From the NCBI RefSeq assembly GCF_019039105.1, contig NZ_JAHPIV010000001.1, positions 62,001 through 126,000 on the forward strand: a stretch of DNA of 64,000 nucleotides. The letters are read 5' to 3'. Both the position numbers and the translations under genes were made by a program. The notes beneath the pieces were generated by a model. The model did not search any database. It was not told where the DNA came from and worked only from the letters and a program-made list of their open reading frames with translations. Below, piece after piece: positions 1 through 8,297 of the stretch (positions are counted from its first letter, which is position 1; every line of letters starts with the position of its first letter). This DNA is from Desertibacillus haloalkaliphilus. GTDB taxonomy: Bacteria; Bacillota; Bacilli; Bacillales; KJ1-10-99.

Positions 1-55
1 CTTGGCCTTCTTCAACTTTGATTTGTTTTCCACCAGTTTCAATAATTGCGTACAT
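1..55 (-). CDS. rplU: 50S ribosomal protein L21, N-terminal fragment
   Basis: The first 18 codons are present and the gene runs off the left edge. The translation begins MYAIIETGGKQIKVEEGQ, the standard start of ribosomal protein L21, a large-subunit protein that contacts 23S rRNA. The ATG at 53-55 follows a strong GAGGAGGTG ribosome binding site. It lies downstream of spoIVFB and the RNase G/E gene, the place expected from the Bacillus order. A structured leader and two candidate promoters precede it. Confidence 0.95.
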   Translation of the reverse strand, partial: MYAIIETGGKQIKVEEGQ

Positions 56-60
56 TCTCT

Positions 61-165
61 GCACCTCCTCAATATACTAAGACTCGCCATCCCAGGTGCG
101 CACTGCGCTTAAAACCTGTTCTGTGCGGTTGTAGCTCTTTGGGTGCTCACCAAACAACTAACAAA
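61..165 (-). ncRNA. L21 leader RNA (ribosomal protein autoregulatory leader)
   Basis: The roughly 100 nt between the promoter and the rplU binding site contain several short complementary segments, such as GCGCAGTGCGC, and a conserved-looking GATGGCGAGTCTT block just before the Shine-Dalgarno sequence. Bacillaceae carry the L21 leader motif at this position, thought to sense L21 or an operon partner. The assignment rests on position and recollection of the motif, not on a covariance search. Confidence 0.6.
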
Positions 166-169
166 AGCT

Positions 170-199
170 ATAATAGCATGAGTCACTTCTTCGTGTCAA
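170..199 (-). promoter_or_regulatory. sigma-A promoter of rplU (proximal)
   Basis: The minus strand has TTGACA (194-199), an 18-base spacer and TATTAT (170-175). The -35 is a perfect consensus. Transcription would start at about 163 and include the whole leader. Confidence 0.7.
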
Positions 200-238
200 T
201 AACGTTTTAACAGTCATCAGCGCTCACTTGCTAAAATG

Positions 239-267
239 ATTATACTTAAAAGTTGCGCAGAAAGCAA
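239..267 (-). promoter_or_regulatory. second candidate sigma-A promoter of rplU (distal)
   Basis: The minus strand has TTGCTT (262-267), 17 bases and a perfect TATAAT (239-244), just after the RNase gene stop. The -35 matches three of six positions, so it would be weaker than the proximal promoter. Confidence 0.45.
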
Positions 268-274
268 TGTGGGT

Positions 275-1792
275 TTAACGGTTAGTTTTTTCCAATTGAA
301 GCAGTCTTTGCTTTGCGCCTTCATCCTCACCAATAAAACGTATCTCGTAGTCATGTTCAGTCATTTTTTCATTGCTATAAATATAGATATGATAATGAAA
401 CGCCTCTTCTAACGCTTTCACGTGCTCGTCATTTTCTCCTTTTATGATCGTAGCAACATGTGGAGGCACTTCAAGTAGCAACGCCTCATCATCCATATTT
501 CGATATTCCCACAGCAACCGTTCTACTCGGTAGGCTTGTGCCTCGTCCGATAGCACGGTCCCCTTACCACTGCACGTCGGACAAGGCTTTGATAAGCTGT
601 CCTGTAGGTTTTGACGAACCTTTTTCCTAGTCATCTCAACTAAACCTAACCCAGTTATGCCGACAACGTTTGTTTTCGTCCGGTCGTCCTGTAAAGCTCT
701 TGTAAATGCATGCAATACCTCTTTGCGATCTGCCTCATGACGCATATCGATGAAATCAATGACAATAATTCCTGAGATGTCACGAAGTCGAAGCTGCTTG
801 GCAATCTCTTTTGCCGCTTTTACATTCGTTTTCTTGATTGTCTCCCGCAAATCATTTTTCCCGGTGAATTTGCCCGTATTTACATCAATAATCGTTAGTG
901 CCTCGGTTTGTTCAATTAATAAATAGGCACCATTTTTTAACCAGACATGATGTTTTAACGCTTTCTCTAGTTCTTTTTCGATGCCATGGTAAGAAAATAT
1001 GTTTTCACGTTCACGGTATAGTTTCACCTTCGTTTGTAGGTGTGGATAGGGGTCTAGCAATTCTTTTAAACGTAGGTAATCCTTCTGGTTATCAATGACA
1101 ATTTCATGTACATCATCAAACGTAAAGTCACGAACAATTCGCTCTAACAAACCGATATCTTGATGAACGAGTGCAGGCGGTTTTAATTCCTTACCCTCCT
1201 TCCACACGTCCTGCCAAAATCTACGTAAAAACCTTAGCTCCTGTTCTATTTTTTCAGCTGACTCTCCTTCACAGACGGTACGAATGATCATCCCTTCATT
1301 GTCACTTAACAATTCTTCACCGATCAGGCGCCAACGTTCCCGTTCCTGTTCCGTTTTCATGCGACGTGACACACCACAATACCCACCTTCAGGCATATAC
1401 ACGATATAACGGCCGGGAAACGAGACAAGGCCTGTTAGCCGTGGTCCCTTCGTTCCAAAGCCTTCCTTTGTCACCTGAACAAGCAGTTCTTCACCTTTGG
1501 TCACAAATTCAGAAATGTTGCGTTTCTTTTTTTCTTCTTCCTCTTCATCAAATCGTTGAAAACTCAGCAAATCATCGCGATACAAAAAACCATTTTTGTC
1601 ACGTCCAAGGTCAACAAACGCTGCTTGCATCCCTGGTAAGACGTTGACCACTCTTGCCTTATATACATTACCGACGATACGATTTTCAACTGGGCGTTCC
1701 ACCATGAGCTCAACGACTTGACCGTTTTCAGTTATCGCTGCTCTTCGTTCCGTTGTTGCCAAATTAAAATAGATCGTTTTCAATAATCTCAT
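275..1792 (-). CDS. rng: ribonuclease G/E family endoribonuclease
   Basis: Single-strand-specific endoribonuclease for rRNA maturation or mRNA decay. The 505-residue protein has the family layout: an S1 RNA-binding domain at about residues 37-125, a 5'-sensor and RNase H-like middle, then the catalytic DNase I-like domain. The two metal-binding aspartates are visible in IIDVNTGKFTG (D303) and IVIDFIDM (D346). The zinc-link motif CPTCSGKG is at 404-411. It lies between spoIVFB and rplU, where B. subtilis has no such gene. The annotated ATG has a G-run directly against it; a TTG three codons in (1781-1783) is better spaced from that GGGGG and may be the true start. Confidence 0.93.
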   Translation of the reverse strand: MRLLKTIYFNLATTERRAAITENGQVVELMVERPVENRIVGNVYKARVVNVLPGMQAAFVDLGRDKNGFLYRDDLLSFQRFDEEEEEKKKRNISEFVTKGEELLVQVTKEGFGTKGPRLTGLVSFPGRYIVYMPEGGYCGVSRRMKTEQERERWRLIGEELLSDNEGMIIRTVCEGESAEKIEQELRFLRRFWQDVWKEGKELKPPALVHQDIGLLERIVRDFTFDDVHEIVIDNQKDYLRLKELLDPYPHLQTKVKLYRERENIFSYHGIEKELEKALKHHVWLKNGAYLLIEQTEALTIIDVNTGKFTGKNDLRETIKKTNVKAAKEIAKQLRLRDISGIIVIDFIDMRHEADRKEVLHAFTRALQDDRTKTNVVGITGLGLVEMTRKKVRQNLQDSLSKPCPTCSGKGTVLSDEAQAYRVERLLWEYRNMDDEALLLEVPPHVATIIKGENDEHVKALEEAFHYHIYIYSNEKMTEHDYEIRFIGEDEGAKQRLLQLEKTNR

Positions 1793-1893
1793 CCCCCGCT
1801 ATTCAGACACCTTCATTACTTTTGTCGCACCCTTTCTTACTACCTTCCCTGCTTCATCTCTTCTATATAAAAAGCTAGGCTATTACACCGGAC

Positions 1894-2766
1894 TTAGGAG
1901 ATCAATCGAAGTGCTTCTTTCATTGTACTATACATATTGTTCCCTTCAAAAAAAACACGTAAAATTTCTTTCTCATCATATTGCTTCCGTTGCTGGTCTG
2001 CAAGTAAAGTAACAATGATCGTATGTGAAAAACCGCGCCGGAATTGCTGAACAACATCGCGAATTCGTGTGTCTTCTTGAACGATAATCTTTCGCCTCGC
2101 GAGGGGGATAAGCTGCGGACGATAAAACCGCTCCATTAAAAATCGCATAAAATAATAATTTCGTTGCCTCCATTGCAAATAGTGTGATGCATATAAAAAG
2201 GTTAACACCACCCATAAATTTAAATGAAACGGATAAAGGTAAATACTCGTTATACTCACAACAAATAAGCTAATAAAAGAAAATATAAGTGCTCGTTTTT
2301 GCGCCACTTGAAAGGGCCACTTCATGGAGCATAACAACAAGACTAATCTCCCACCATCTAACGGCCATACCGGCAAGAGGTTAAACAACAAAATCATTAC
2401 ATTATGAGCAACAAAAATCTCATGATCATTGACAGTCCAAAAATCAAATTGTAAACAAGCAAACGAAAGTAAAATCAACCAGAGGTGCTGCAGCGGTCCA
2501 GCTATAATAATAATAAACTCCTGATATAATGGCCGGTTCCCGTGTTCATCCATCTCTGCAACGCCACCGAACGGTAGCAATTCAATTTTCGTTATTTTCC
2601 ATTTAAAAAAATGGGCCGCTATACTGTGACCCATTTCATGGATAAAAACAATTGTAAAAACCATTAACACTTCGCGAAAATACCCGGTTAAAATCCCGAT
2701 ACCGATCACAAACCAGAAGAATGGATTAATTTTTATTTTGTTGAAAAGGTCGAAGAAGCTAGTCAA
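1894..2766 (-). CDS. spoIVFB: stage IV sporulation intramembrane metalloprotease SpoIVFB
   Basis: Site-2-type membrane zinc protease that cleaves pro-sigma-K in the mother-cell compartment late in sporulation. The HEMGH zinc motif is at residues 43-47 and the third ligand in LLPVWPLDGGR at D137, the expected family positions. About six hydrophobic helices fill the first 200 residues. The C-terminal 80 residues (IIVQEDTRIRDVV onward) resemble the CBS-like ATP-sensing tail. The start overlaps the end of spoIVFA by 8 bases, implying translational coupling with its inhibitor and anchor. Length matches the family. Confidence 0.95.
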   Translation of the reverse strand: MTSFFDLFNKIKINPFFWFVIGIGILTGYFREVLMVFTIVFIHEMGHSIAAHFFKWKITKIELLPFGGVAEMDEHGNRPLYQEFIIIIAGPLQHLWLILLSFACLQFDFWTVNDHEIFVAHNVMILLFNLLPVWPLDGGRLVLLLCSMKWPFQVAQKRALIFSFISLFVVSITSIYLYPFHLNLWVVLTFLYASHYLQWRQRNYYFMRFLMERFYRPQLIPLARRKIIVQEDTRIRDVVQQFRRGFSHTIIVTLLADQQRKQYDEKEILRVFFEGNNMYSTMKEALRLIS

Positions 2767-3553
2767 ATGAAATCACTTCAATCGGATCAATGTAATCCTC
2801 GCCTTGCTTTAACGCAAAGTAATATTGTCCATGTTCGGTTTCACCCTCCTTGGAGACACTGCCAACAACTGTACCCGTTGATACGTGATCATAGAGATTC
2901 ACCTCGACCTCATCTAGCATTCCATACCATGACTCCCCACCATCATAATGTTGAATGACGACCGTGTTTCCTAGGTCAACCTCTTCATCAACAAAGGTTA
3001 CTTGACCTCCCTTGACTGCTTCAACGACGGCATCAGCCTCTGTTTCCACTAGCACACCCGTCCCACTTTGTTCAAAGCTTTGGGTCACATGACCACTAGC
3101 AGGAACAGCGTAAGCCATTTCGACCGCTTCATTTTCAAAGTCTTCGAGAGCCACATCATTTGTCATCGGCAATAAAGCCATTGGTCGACCGAACTGATTT
3201 TCATACCAATTTGAAATTTGTGCAAATTGTAATTCATGTTCATAAGAGTGTTGTACAAACTGCCTAGCACCTTCAAGCTGTGGATTACCTGTTTTAAAGA
3301 GGATGGCAACGATTAAAAATAAACATACTGCAGCCATCAATCGGAATAGAAATAAATCTTTTTGCATCCACTTCTCCTGAGGTGGTCCGCCTTTCTTCTC
3401 ATCTTGATAAAGGTAAAAATCAGGCTCGTCTCGCGCTTCATCATGACGGTCAAAAATCTGTGGTGCTGACCGTTCTTTCTGTTGTACTTTGCCCTCAACT
3501 TCTCTTCGTCGTTGCACGACTTTTTTACGAATCTTATCCACTCGTTTTGACAT
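2759..3553 (-). CDS. spoIVFA: stage IV sporulation protein SpoIVFA
   Basis: Membrane partner that holds SpoIVFB inactive until a forespore signal protease cuts it. The 264-residue sequence has a basic cytoplasmic N-terminus, one transmembrane helix at about 69-87 (LFRLMAAVCLFLIVAILF), and a C-terminal degenerate LytM/M23-type domain (about 150-264) recognisable from GHVTQSF, GNTVVIQHYDG and GQYYFALKQG. It lacks the peptidase metal ligands, as usual for SpoIVFA. A GGGGGG binding site precedes the ATG. It is first in the spoIVF pair, with a candidate sigma-E promoter about 100 bp upstream. The Moco genes separate it from minD. Confidence 0.93.
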   Translation of the reverse strand: MSKRVDKIRKKVVQRRREVEGKVQQKERSAPQIFDRHDEARDEPDFYLYQDEKKGGPPQEKWMQKDLFLFRLMAAVCLFLIVAILFKTGNPQLEGARQFVQHSYEHELQFAQISNWYENQFGRPMALLPMTNDVALEDFENEAVEMAYAVPASGHVTQSFEQSGTGVLVETEADAVVEAVKGGQVTFVDEEVDLGNTVVIQHYDGGESWYGMLDEVEVNLYDHVSTGTVVGSVSKEGETEHGQYYFALKQGEDYIDPIEVISFD

Positions 3554-3656
3554 TAGTTCCCCCCACCTTTACAAGCCTTCATTTGTTTTGTCTGCTTTTT
3601 AAGCGTCTCTATCATGGGCCTTCGGTCATGACCTTGTCTCACTTGTTTTGTAATAC

Positions 3657-3686
3657 ATCTTATGACTTGTCCCCGCAAGATATGCA
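3657..3686 (-). promoter_or_regulatory. candidate sigma-E promoter of spoIVFA-spoIVFB
   Basis: The minus strand reads TGCATATC (3679-3686), 14 bases, CATAAGAT (3657-3664). This matches the sigma-E patterns GKCATATT and CATACAMT at six of eight positions each with standard spacing. The spoIVF operon is sigma-E dependent in B. subtilis. The call is sequence matching plus that knowledge. Confidence 0.55.
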
Positions 3687-3718
3687 ATAATAGAGGAAAG
3701 AGGAACGAAATATTAATA

Positions 3719-3843
3719 GTGCGTGTTTAAAAGTAGTATAAAAAGTGAAAGTTCAAGAGGTATAGCTATTATTACGTGAGCAGTGTACAAGTAAGCCAAC
3801 GAAAGAAATTCGACAGTAACTTTTACGGGACACTTTGAACATT
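3719..3843 (+). repeat. dispersed intergenic repeat, family 1, copy A
   Basis: This 125-bp non-coding element matches the one at 15210-15358 block by block: GTGCGTGTT at the left end, then TACGTGAGCAG, AAGCCA(A/G)CGAA, GAAATTCGAC and TTTTGAACAT or its variant at the right end. The two ends are roughly inverted copies of each other (TGTTYAAAA against TTTGAACA). No ORF lies inside. The left half is shorter than in copy B. It fills most of the gap between spoIVFA and mobA. Confidence 0.75.
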
Positions 3844-3867
3844 ATCTAATAACAATGAGGGATTCAT

Positions 3868-4467
3868 ATGAAAACAGATCACAACATAACAGGCGTTGTC
3901 CTCGCTGGAGGGCAATCAAGAAGATATGGAAGTCCAAAGGCATTCGCCACGTTTCAAAACAAACCATTCTATCAATGGGCAGTTGAGGCATTAACGCCTC
4001 ATACAGAAAAAGTGATTGTCATTAGCCACCCGACATTAACAAGACGGCTTCAAGATATCGGAAACTATGAAACGATTGAAGACGACTCAGCCGTAAAAGG
4101 ACAAGGACCACTTGCCGGCATTTATAGCGCGATGTGCCACCACTCCTCCGAGTGGTATATGGTTCTACCGTGCGATACGCCACTTATTGACGAGAAAATC
4201 GTTGGGGTATTGTGTGCTCATGCAGTCCAAGGTAAAAATAGCGATGCGGTTGTACCAACAGCTGCAGGTAAGACACAGCCCCTTGTAGCGATCTACAACC
4301 GTCGTTGTTTACCGATCATTGAAAAGCTATTAGCAGATGGTCAGCTTAGGATGATGGACTTATTATCTAAAATCAAGGTTGAACACATTCGTCGAGATGA
4401 AATTGGCACCTCAGATCAAGCCTTTATCAATATTAATAAGAAACAAGATTGGGAGAAGCTACAGTGA
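3868..4467 (+). CDS. mobA: molybdenum cofactor guanylyltransferase MobA
   Basis: Transfers GMP from GTP to molybdopterin-Mo to make the bis-MGD form of the cofactor. The nucleotidyltransferase signature VLAGGQSRRYG with K at residue 24 is at the N-terminus. A PLAGIYSAM segment and the metal-site aspartate in VLPCDTPL lie at about 80-105. The length of 199 residues is normal. It has a GAGGG binding site. It stands apart from the other cofactor genes on the opposite strand, tail to tail with the MOSC gene. Confidence 0.92.
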   Translation: MKTDHNITGVVLAGGQSRRYGSPKAFATFQNKPFYQWAVEALTPHTEKVIVISHPTLTRRLQDIGNYETIEDDSAVKGQGPLAGIYSAMCHHSSEWYMVLPCDTPLIDEKIVGVLCAHAVQGKNSDAVVPTAAGKTQPLVAIYNRRCLPIIEKLLADGQLRMMDLLSKIKVEHIRRDEIGTSDQAFININKKQDWEKLQ

Positions 4468-4495
4468 AGGTCAAAGATATTCGCCGTTTTGTAAA

Positions 4496-4710
4496 GAAAC
4501 GGACCCTCGGCCTCGGTTCGCTGTTTCCTCTTATTTCCCCTAATTGAGCAGGTAAACGGACTCTGGATCCCTTATCGGCTTTAAATGCACGGATTCCGCG
4601 CCATTTCTGGGCATTTAACGTCTCCTCTGTCCTCTTCACACCTTTATTAGACGAATTTTACCCGAATAGCGGAATCAGGGTCCGCTTCCTTCTATGAGCG
4701 GACCCTCAGT
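4496..4710. repeat. cluster of decayed GGACCCT palindromic units; hairpin may terminate mobA
   Basis: The 424-bp gap after mobA has no convincing gene. It contains repeated variants of a short motif: CGGACCCTCGG (4500), CGGACTCTGGATCC (4557), CGGATTCCGCG (4602) and an inverted pair AGGGTCCGCT (4677-4686) / AGCGGACCCT (4697-4706). The last pair is a perfect 10-bp hairpin followed by a T-rich run and could end mobA transcription. The remainder, about 4711-4870, shows nothing recognisable. Confidence 0.55.
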
Positions 4711-4874
4711 TCTTTATTTTGCGAGTGTACTTGCCCCTGCCTGCTACACCTTCAACTTAATTTCTCTTTCCTCAGTGAACCACCCTAAAATTCTAACCTA
4801 AGGCGGCGTGAGTAAGCTTACTCCTCTGAACACTCACCCCTGCTAGCGCACTCCGACCCCTTTTCTACCGAAAG

Positions 4875-4902
4875 AAAAAACACAGCCCTAATTAGGACTG
4901 CG
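4875..4902 (-). terminator. intrinsic terminator of the moeA-MOSC operon
   Basis: On the minus strand CGCAGTCC pairs with GGGCTGTG around a TAATTA loop, followed by six T. The stop codon of the MOSC gene lies inside the stem. Confidence 0.8.
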
Positions 4903-5554
4903 TCTCATTCGCCTCTAGCTTTTCGAGCCGTTGTAATAAAGGCTTTTTCCAACTTGCGGCGAGTTCTTCTACATTTACTAATTTTTTTAACGCCTGCTGA
5001 TTTTCCTTGTCATGATACATCGTTTGATTCGCAAATGCGATCGACACACCGCTTTTGTGTCGTTCTTTTACAACTAGCCGTGAATGCTTTGAAACATGAC
5101 CTTCCTCTAGTACACGAAAGTAAAAGCCGCTGTAGCCTGTTTGTTGCACTCGTTGCGGCAAGTTCTCTAGCTTATGTACACGAGCAATCTTATAGCAGGG
5201 CTGCCGCGGCTGGCTTACTTGCACAACAGCACCACCAAGTTGAAACACATCTCCAATACAAACATCAGCCTCTGTTAATCCTCTAACCGTCAAGTTTTCT
5301 CCAAATGCGGATGCCTCAAGCTGTATACCCAGCTCACGTTCCCAATAATGATAATGGTCATAGCTATAAACACAAACAGCCTTATCAATACCACCATGGT
5401 TTTTCATATCGGCTTGACGATCCCCTGCCAAGTTTTCCTTAGACAAATAGACTGGCCCATCTACTGGCGTTTTTATGAAACCTGTTTCTACATCGCCTCG
5501 CTCGGAACGTAACCATTGCGGCTGCCCGACATTCACTGAAACTATTTCAATCAT
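4892..5554 (-). CDS. MOSC domain protein, YiiM-like
   Basis: MOSC proteins bind a molybdenum cofactor through a conserved cysteine and deliver or use it. The YiiM branch reduces N-hydroxylated compounds such as 6-N-hydroxylaminopurine. The 220-residue sequence carries typical blocks: LAGDRQADMKNHGGIDKAV (43-61), FGENLTV (84-90) and SQPRQPCYKI with candidate Mo-ligand Cys120. The C-terminal helical extension after residue 160 is also a YiiM feature. It is the last gene of the moeA-mobB-moaE-moaD series, 12 bp after moaD, which supports a cofactor-linked role. The precise substrate is not visible. Confidence 0.88.
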   Translation of the reverse strand: MIEIVSVNVGQPQWLRSERGDVETGFIKTPVDGPVYLSKENLAGDRQADMKNHGGIDKAVCVYSYDHYHYWERELGIQLEASAFGENLTVRGLTEADVCIGDVFQLGGAVVQVSQPRQPCYKIARVHKLENLPQRVQQTGYSGFYFRVLEEGHVSKHSRLVVKERHKSGVSIAFANQTMYHDKENQQALKKLVNVEELAASWKKPLLQRLEKLEANETQS

Positions 5555-5566
5555 GAATACTCCTCC

Positions 5567-5806
5567 TTAGCCACCACTGACTGGAGGAATAAGGGCAACT
5601 GTATCTCCTTCTTTGATGACATCTTGATCGTCTCCATACTCTTCATTAATCGCCACCATAAAGCGCTCAAGCTCAGGTAAGCTCGGATAGCGCTCACTCA
5701 ACAGTTGCTTTAACTCGGTAACGGTAAGAGATGACTGTTCCAGCTCAACCTCCCGCCGGCCTACGATTTCTTCCAATTCAGCAAAAAATAATACTTTGAT
5801 CATCAT
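5567..5806 (-). CDS. moaD: molybdopterin synthase sulfur-carrier subunit MoaD
   Basis: Small ubiquitin-fold sulfur carrier of molybdopterin synthase. It has 79 residues ending in the required Gly-Gly (PPVSGG). That C-terminus is adenylated and thiocarboxylated, then docks into MoaE. The ATG overlaps the moaE stop by 4 bases, the usual coupling for these two subunits. Confidence 0.95.
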   Translation of the reverse strand: MMIKVLFFAELEEIVGRREVELEQSSLTVTELKQLLSERYPSLPELERFMVAINEEYGDDQDVIKEGDTVALIPPVSGG

Positions 5807-6270
5807 TTTCCCTCCAGCTCAGGTTTTCCTGTTGGGTATGGTGTTTTTTCTAATTGGTCACCAATCCACTTCTCGCCGTCTTCCCAATGCTCTTTTTTCC
5901 AGATTGGCACAATCTCTTTAATTCGCTCAATCGCATAGCGACTCGCCTCATAAGAATCAGCGCGGTGCGGTGTTGAAACTGCGATCACAACCGCAATGTC
6001 GGTAATTTCTAACCGACCGATTCGATGAGTAATCGCAACTCTTGTATTTGGCCACTTTTCATTAATTTCACTACCTATTTGTGCTAGCTTTTTCTCAGCC
6101 ATTGCCACATAGGCATCATATTCTAAATATAACGTCCGCTTCCCTTTTGTCAGCTCCCTTACAGTGCCGATAAACGTATTAATGGCACCAGCATGAGGAT
6201 GTGTCACTTTCGTCACCACTTCTTCAATAGAGATCGGCTCATTTGTCATTATAAAAAGGTTGTCACTCAT
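5803..6270 (-). CDS. moaE: molybdopterin synthase catalytic subunit MoaE
   Basis: Inserts two sulfurs from MoaD thiocarboxylate into cyclic pyranopterin monophosphate. The 155 residues include FIGTVRE (33-39), the HRIGRLE block (82-88), STPHR and the lysine pair in IWKKEHWEDG (125-126), where the family catalytic lysine lies. A GGGGGG binding site lies inside the end of mobB. It overlaps mobB upstream and moaD downstream. Confidence 0.95.
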   Translation of the reverse strand: MSDNLFIMTNEPISIEEVVTKVTHPHAGAINTFIGTVRELTKGKRTLYLEYDAYVAMAEKKLAQIGSEINEKWPNTRVAITHRIGRLEITDIAVVIAVSTPHRADSYEASRYAIERIKEIVPIWKKEHWEDGEKWIGDQLEKTPYPTGKPELEGK

Positions 6271-6799
6271 GCATATCCCCCCTTACATAATTGTCTCGTA
6301 ACCACGTAATCGCTGTCTCATCACCGATCGAAAACACTGGGACTCTAATCCCTTTAGACAGGTCTATCAGTCGCTCATCCCACGTAATGACAGCGATAAT
6401 ATTTGTTAATTCGTGAAGCAACGCCCGATCACCTGCTTCTTTTATAATCACTACTTTCGGATAGTCTTCAAATTTATAACCTTCCACAACGATACAATCA
6501 AATTGAAACGGTTCATACAGTTGGATTAAATCCGCCAACCTCCAGGATTGATCGTTCGTGATTTGTAGCTGTAACTGGTTTTGTCCCGTCACTATCGTTG
6601 CTGCTGAGCCAGCTTGGCGATGGCGCCAAGAATCTTTCTTTTCATCCAGTGCCGTTAAAGGGCCTTTATGTCCGTGATGCTTAATGGTAGCCACGTTGAT
6701 GTTGGATTGAGTAAACGAAGCAACAACTTTTTCAACAAAGGTCGTTTTGCCACTGTTACTATAGCCGACCACTTGAATGACGGATGTTACTCTCCCCAC
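6263..6799 (-). CDS. mobB: molybdopterin-guanine dinucleotide biosynthesis adaptor MobB
   Basis: GTP-binding P-loop protein that assists MobA in MGD formation. The Walker A is GYSNSGKTT at about residues 12-20, IKHHGHKG follows at about 40, and CIVVEGYKFEDYPKV lies at about 101-115. The 178-residue length is typical. Its start is inside the end of moeA (13-base overlap) and its end overlaps moaE, so it belongs to the same mRNA. Confidence 0.93.
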   Translation of the reverse strand: MGRVTSVIQVVGYSNSGKTTFVEKVVASFTQSNINVATIKHHGHKGPLTALDEKKDSWRHRQAGSAATIVTGQNQLQLQITNDQSWRLADLIQLYEPFQFDCIVVEGYKFEDYPKVVIIKEAGDRALLHELTNIIAVITWDERLIDLSKGIRVPVFSIGDETAITWLRDNYVRGDMHE

Positions 6800-8058
6800 G
6801 GGTTCGAACTCCCTTCACCTTCTAGTAATAAAACATCGACAACGGTTCCTGCTTCAAATCCCCTTGTTCCTCCTGGCAGCACAAGTAGAGCATTTGCATC
6901 AGCAAGGGATGTGACGATTCCAGATTTATCAAGACCTGTCGGTGCGACAACAAGTTGATTACCCTCAATGGAGACGCGACTACGGACAAAACGCGTAAAC
7001 GGATTGGGCTTCGGGAAATCCTTCGTCAATGTCGCCTTTGCTCGCTGTAAGTGTGGCTTTTCTGATGCAAAAAAGCGCTGAATGATTGGTCTCGCATAAA
7101 GCTCAAACCCAACATAACAAGCGGATGGATTTCCTGAAAGTCCAAATAACAGCTTTCCGTTATATTCAGCAACAGTTGTGACACTGCCCGGACGCATCGC
7201 AATCTTATTAAATAGCACGTTGGCTCCTAATTTTTTATAGATTTCAGGTAAATAGTCATAATCGCCAACAGACACCCCGCCTGTTGTTATTAAGACATCA
7301 ACTTCATCAATGGCCGCTTTAATCGCGTTGAAACATTGATCAAAATCATCAACAAGTTTGCCATAATATTTCGGCTCAGCACCTGCACGTTTAATTTGTG
7401 AAGCGACCATATAGGCATTGCTGTTGCGAATTTTCCCTGGAACGAGCGGTTCACCAACATCAAGAAGCTCCGTTCCGGTTGCATAAATACCGACAAGCGG
7501 CTTTTTAAATACTGGTACCTTGGCATAACCAAAGGTCGCCAGCAATGCTTTAATCCCTGGATCAATCTTTCTACCTTTCTCAACGAGCGGATTCCCCTTT
7601 TGGGCATCTTCTCCTTGAACAGAAATGTTATCACCTGCTTGGAACGAGCGCTTAATCTGAATATAAGAGTTCCCTTCCTCGTCCGTTCGTTCCTTCGTCA
7701 ACTCAAACATGACGATAACATCGGTTCCTTCAGGGATTTGTGCTCCTGTCATAATTCGAATCGCTTCGTATCGCTCTGGCACCTTAGTAGCAAGCGATCC
7801 TGCTCCGATTTCTTCGATCACTTTAAACTCAACCGGTGAATCTGCAGATGCTTCCTTCGTATCTTCAGCACGCACGGCAAATCCATCAAGTGGAGATTTA
7901 TCAAACGGGGGGACATCATGGTCCGGGATGAGTGGCTCTGCTAAATACCTGCCATCACTGTCTTCAATCGAGACATGCTCAACCCCCGCTTGCTTTGTAA
8001 ATTGTAAAACCGCTTGAACGGCCTCTTTCACTGGTATTGGCTTACGTTGTTCAAACAT
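6787..8058 (-). CDS. moeA: molybdopterin molybdenumtransferase MoeA
   Basis: Inserts molybdate into adenylylated molybdopterin. The 423-residue protein shows the MoeA order: DHDVPPFDKSPLDGFAV (47-63), IMTGAQIPEGTD (about 107-118), the MPT-binding domain with TTGGVSVGDYDY and LFGLSGNPSACYVGFE, then a C-terminal beta domain. It has an AGAGGTGG binding site. It is first in the operon moeA-mobB-moaE-moaD-MOSC and divergent from modB. MoaA, MoaB and MoaC are not in this window. Confidence 0.96.
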   Translation of the reverse strand: MFEQRKPIPVKEAVQAVLQFTKQAGVEHVSIEDSDGRYLAEPLIPDHDVPPFDKSPLDGFAVRAEDTKEASADSPVEFKVIEEIGAGSLATKVPERYEAIRIMTGAQIPEGTDVIVMFELTKERTDEEGNSYIQIKRSFQAGDNISVQGEDAQKGNPLVEKGRKIDPGIKALLATFGYAKVPVFKKPLVGIYATGTELLDVGEPLVPGKIRNSNAYMVASQIKRAGAEPKYYGKLVDDFDQCFNAIKAAIDEVDVLITTGGVSVGDYDYLPEIYKKLGANVLFNKIAMRPGSVTTVAEYNGKLLFGLSGNPSACYVGFELYARPIIQRFFASEKPHLQRAKATLTKDFPKPNPFTRFVRSRVSIEGNQLVVAPTGLDKSGIVTSLADANALLVLPGGTRGFEAGTVVDVLLLEGEGSSNPWGE

Positions 8059-8297
8059 ACATCCACCTCTATTTACTCCTCATTCTATTTGCATTACGTT
8101 ATACCCATTATACGCCTGTTCTTACCTATTATAAAAGTTTCAATGCCAATTAACTGTACAGAAAATCACAACATTCATTATGTATTTGTTTATAATAGGG
8201 TTGATTAGCATGTACGTGTTCACTTCGTTGAATTATAATGAACGTATACACACAAACATCTCAAATCGAGAACAATATCACCTTATAGGAGATTTCT
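8059..8297. other. divergent intergenic region between moeA and the mod genes
   Basis: This is an AT-rich 239-bp gap. Two plus-strand TATAAT hexamers, at 8191-8196 and 8234-8239, could serve the mod genes, but neither has a good -35 at 16-18 bp. I found no recognisable molybdate (ModE-type) operator or Moco riboswitch. Confidence 0.4.

Noticed and set aside
1366-1647. Antisense ORF inside the RNase G/E gene
   Set aside because: Shadow frame of a strongly conserved gene, with no binding site or family signature; the same holds for the other long antisense frames.
8059-8297. Moco riboswitch or ModE operator upstream of moeA/modB
   Set aside because: I looked for the expected long paired regions or a palindromic operator and could not identify either with confidence.
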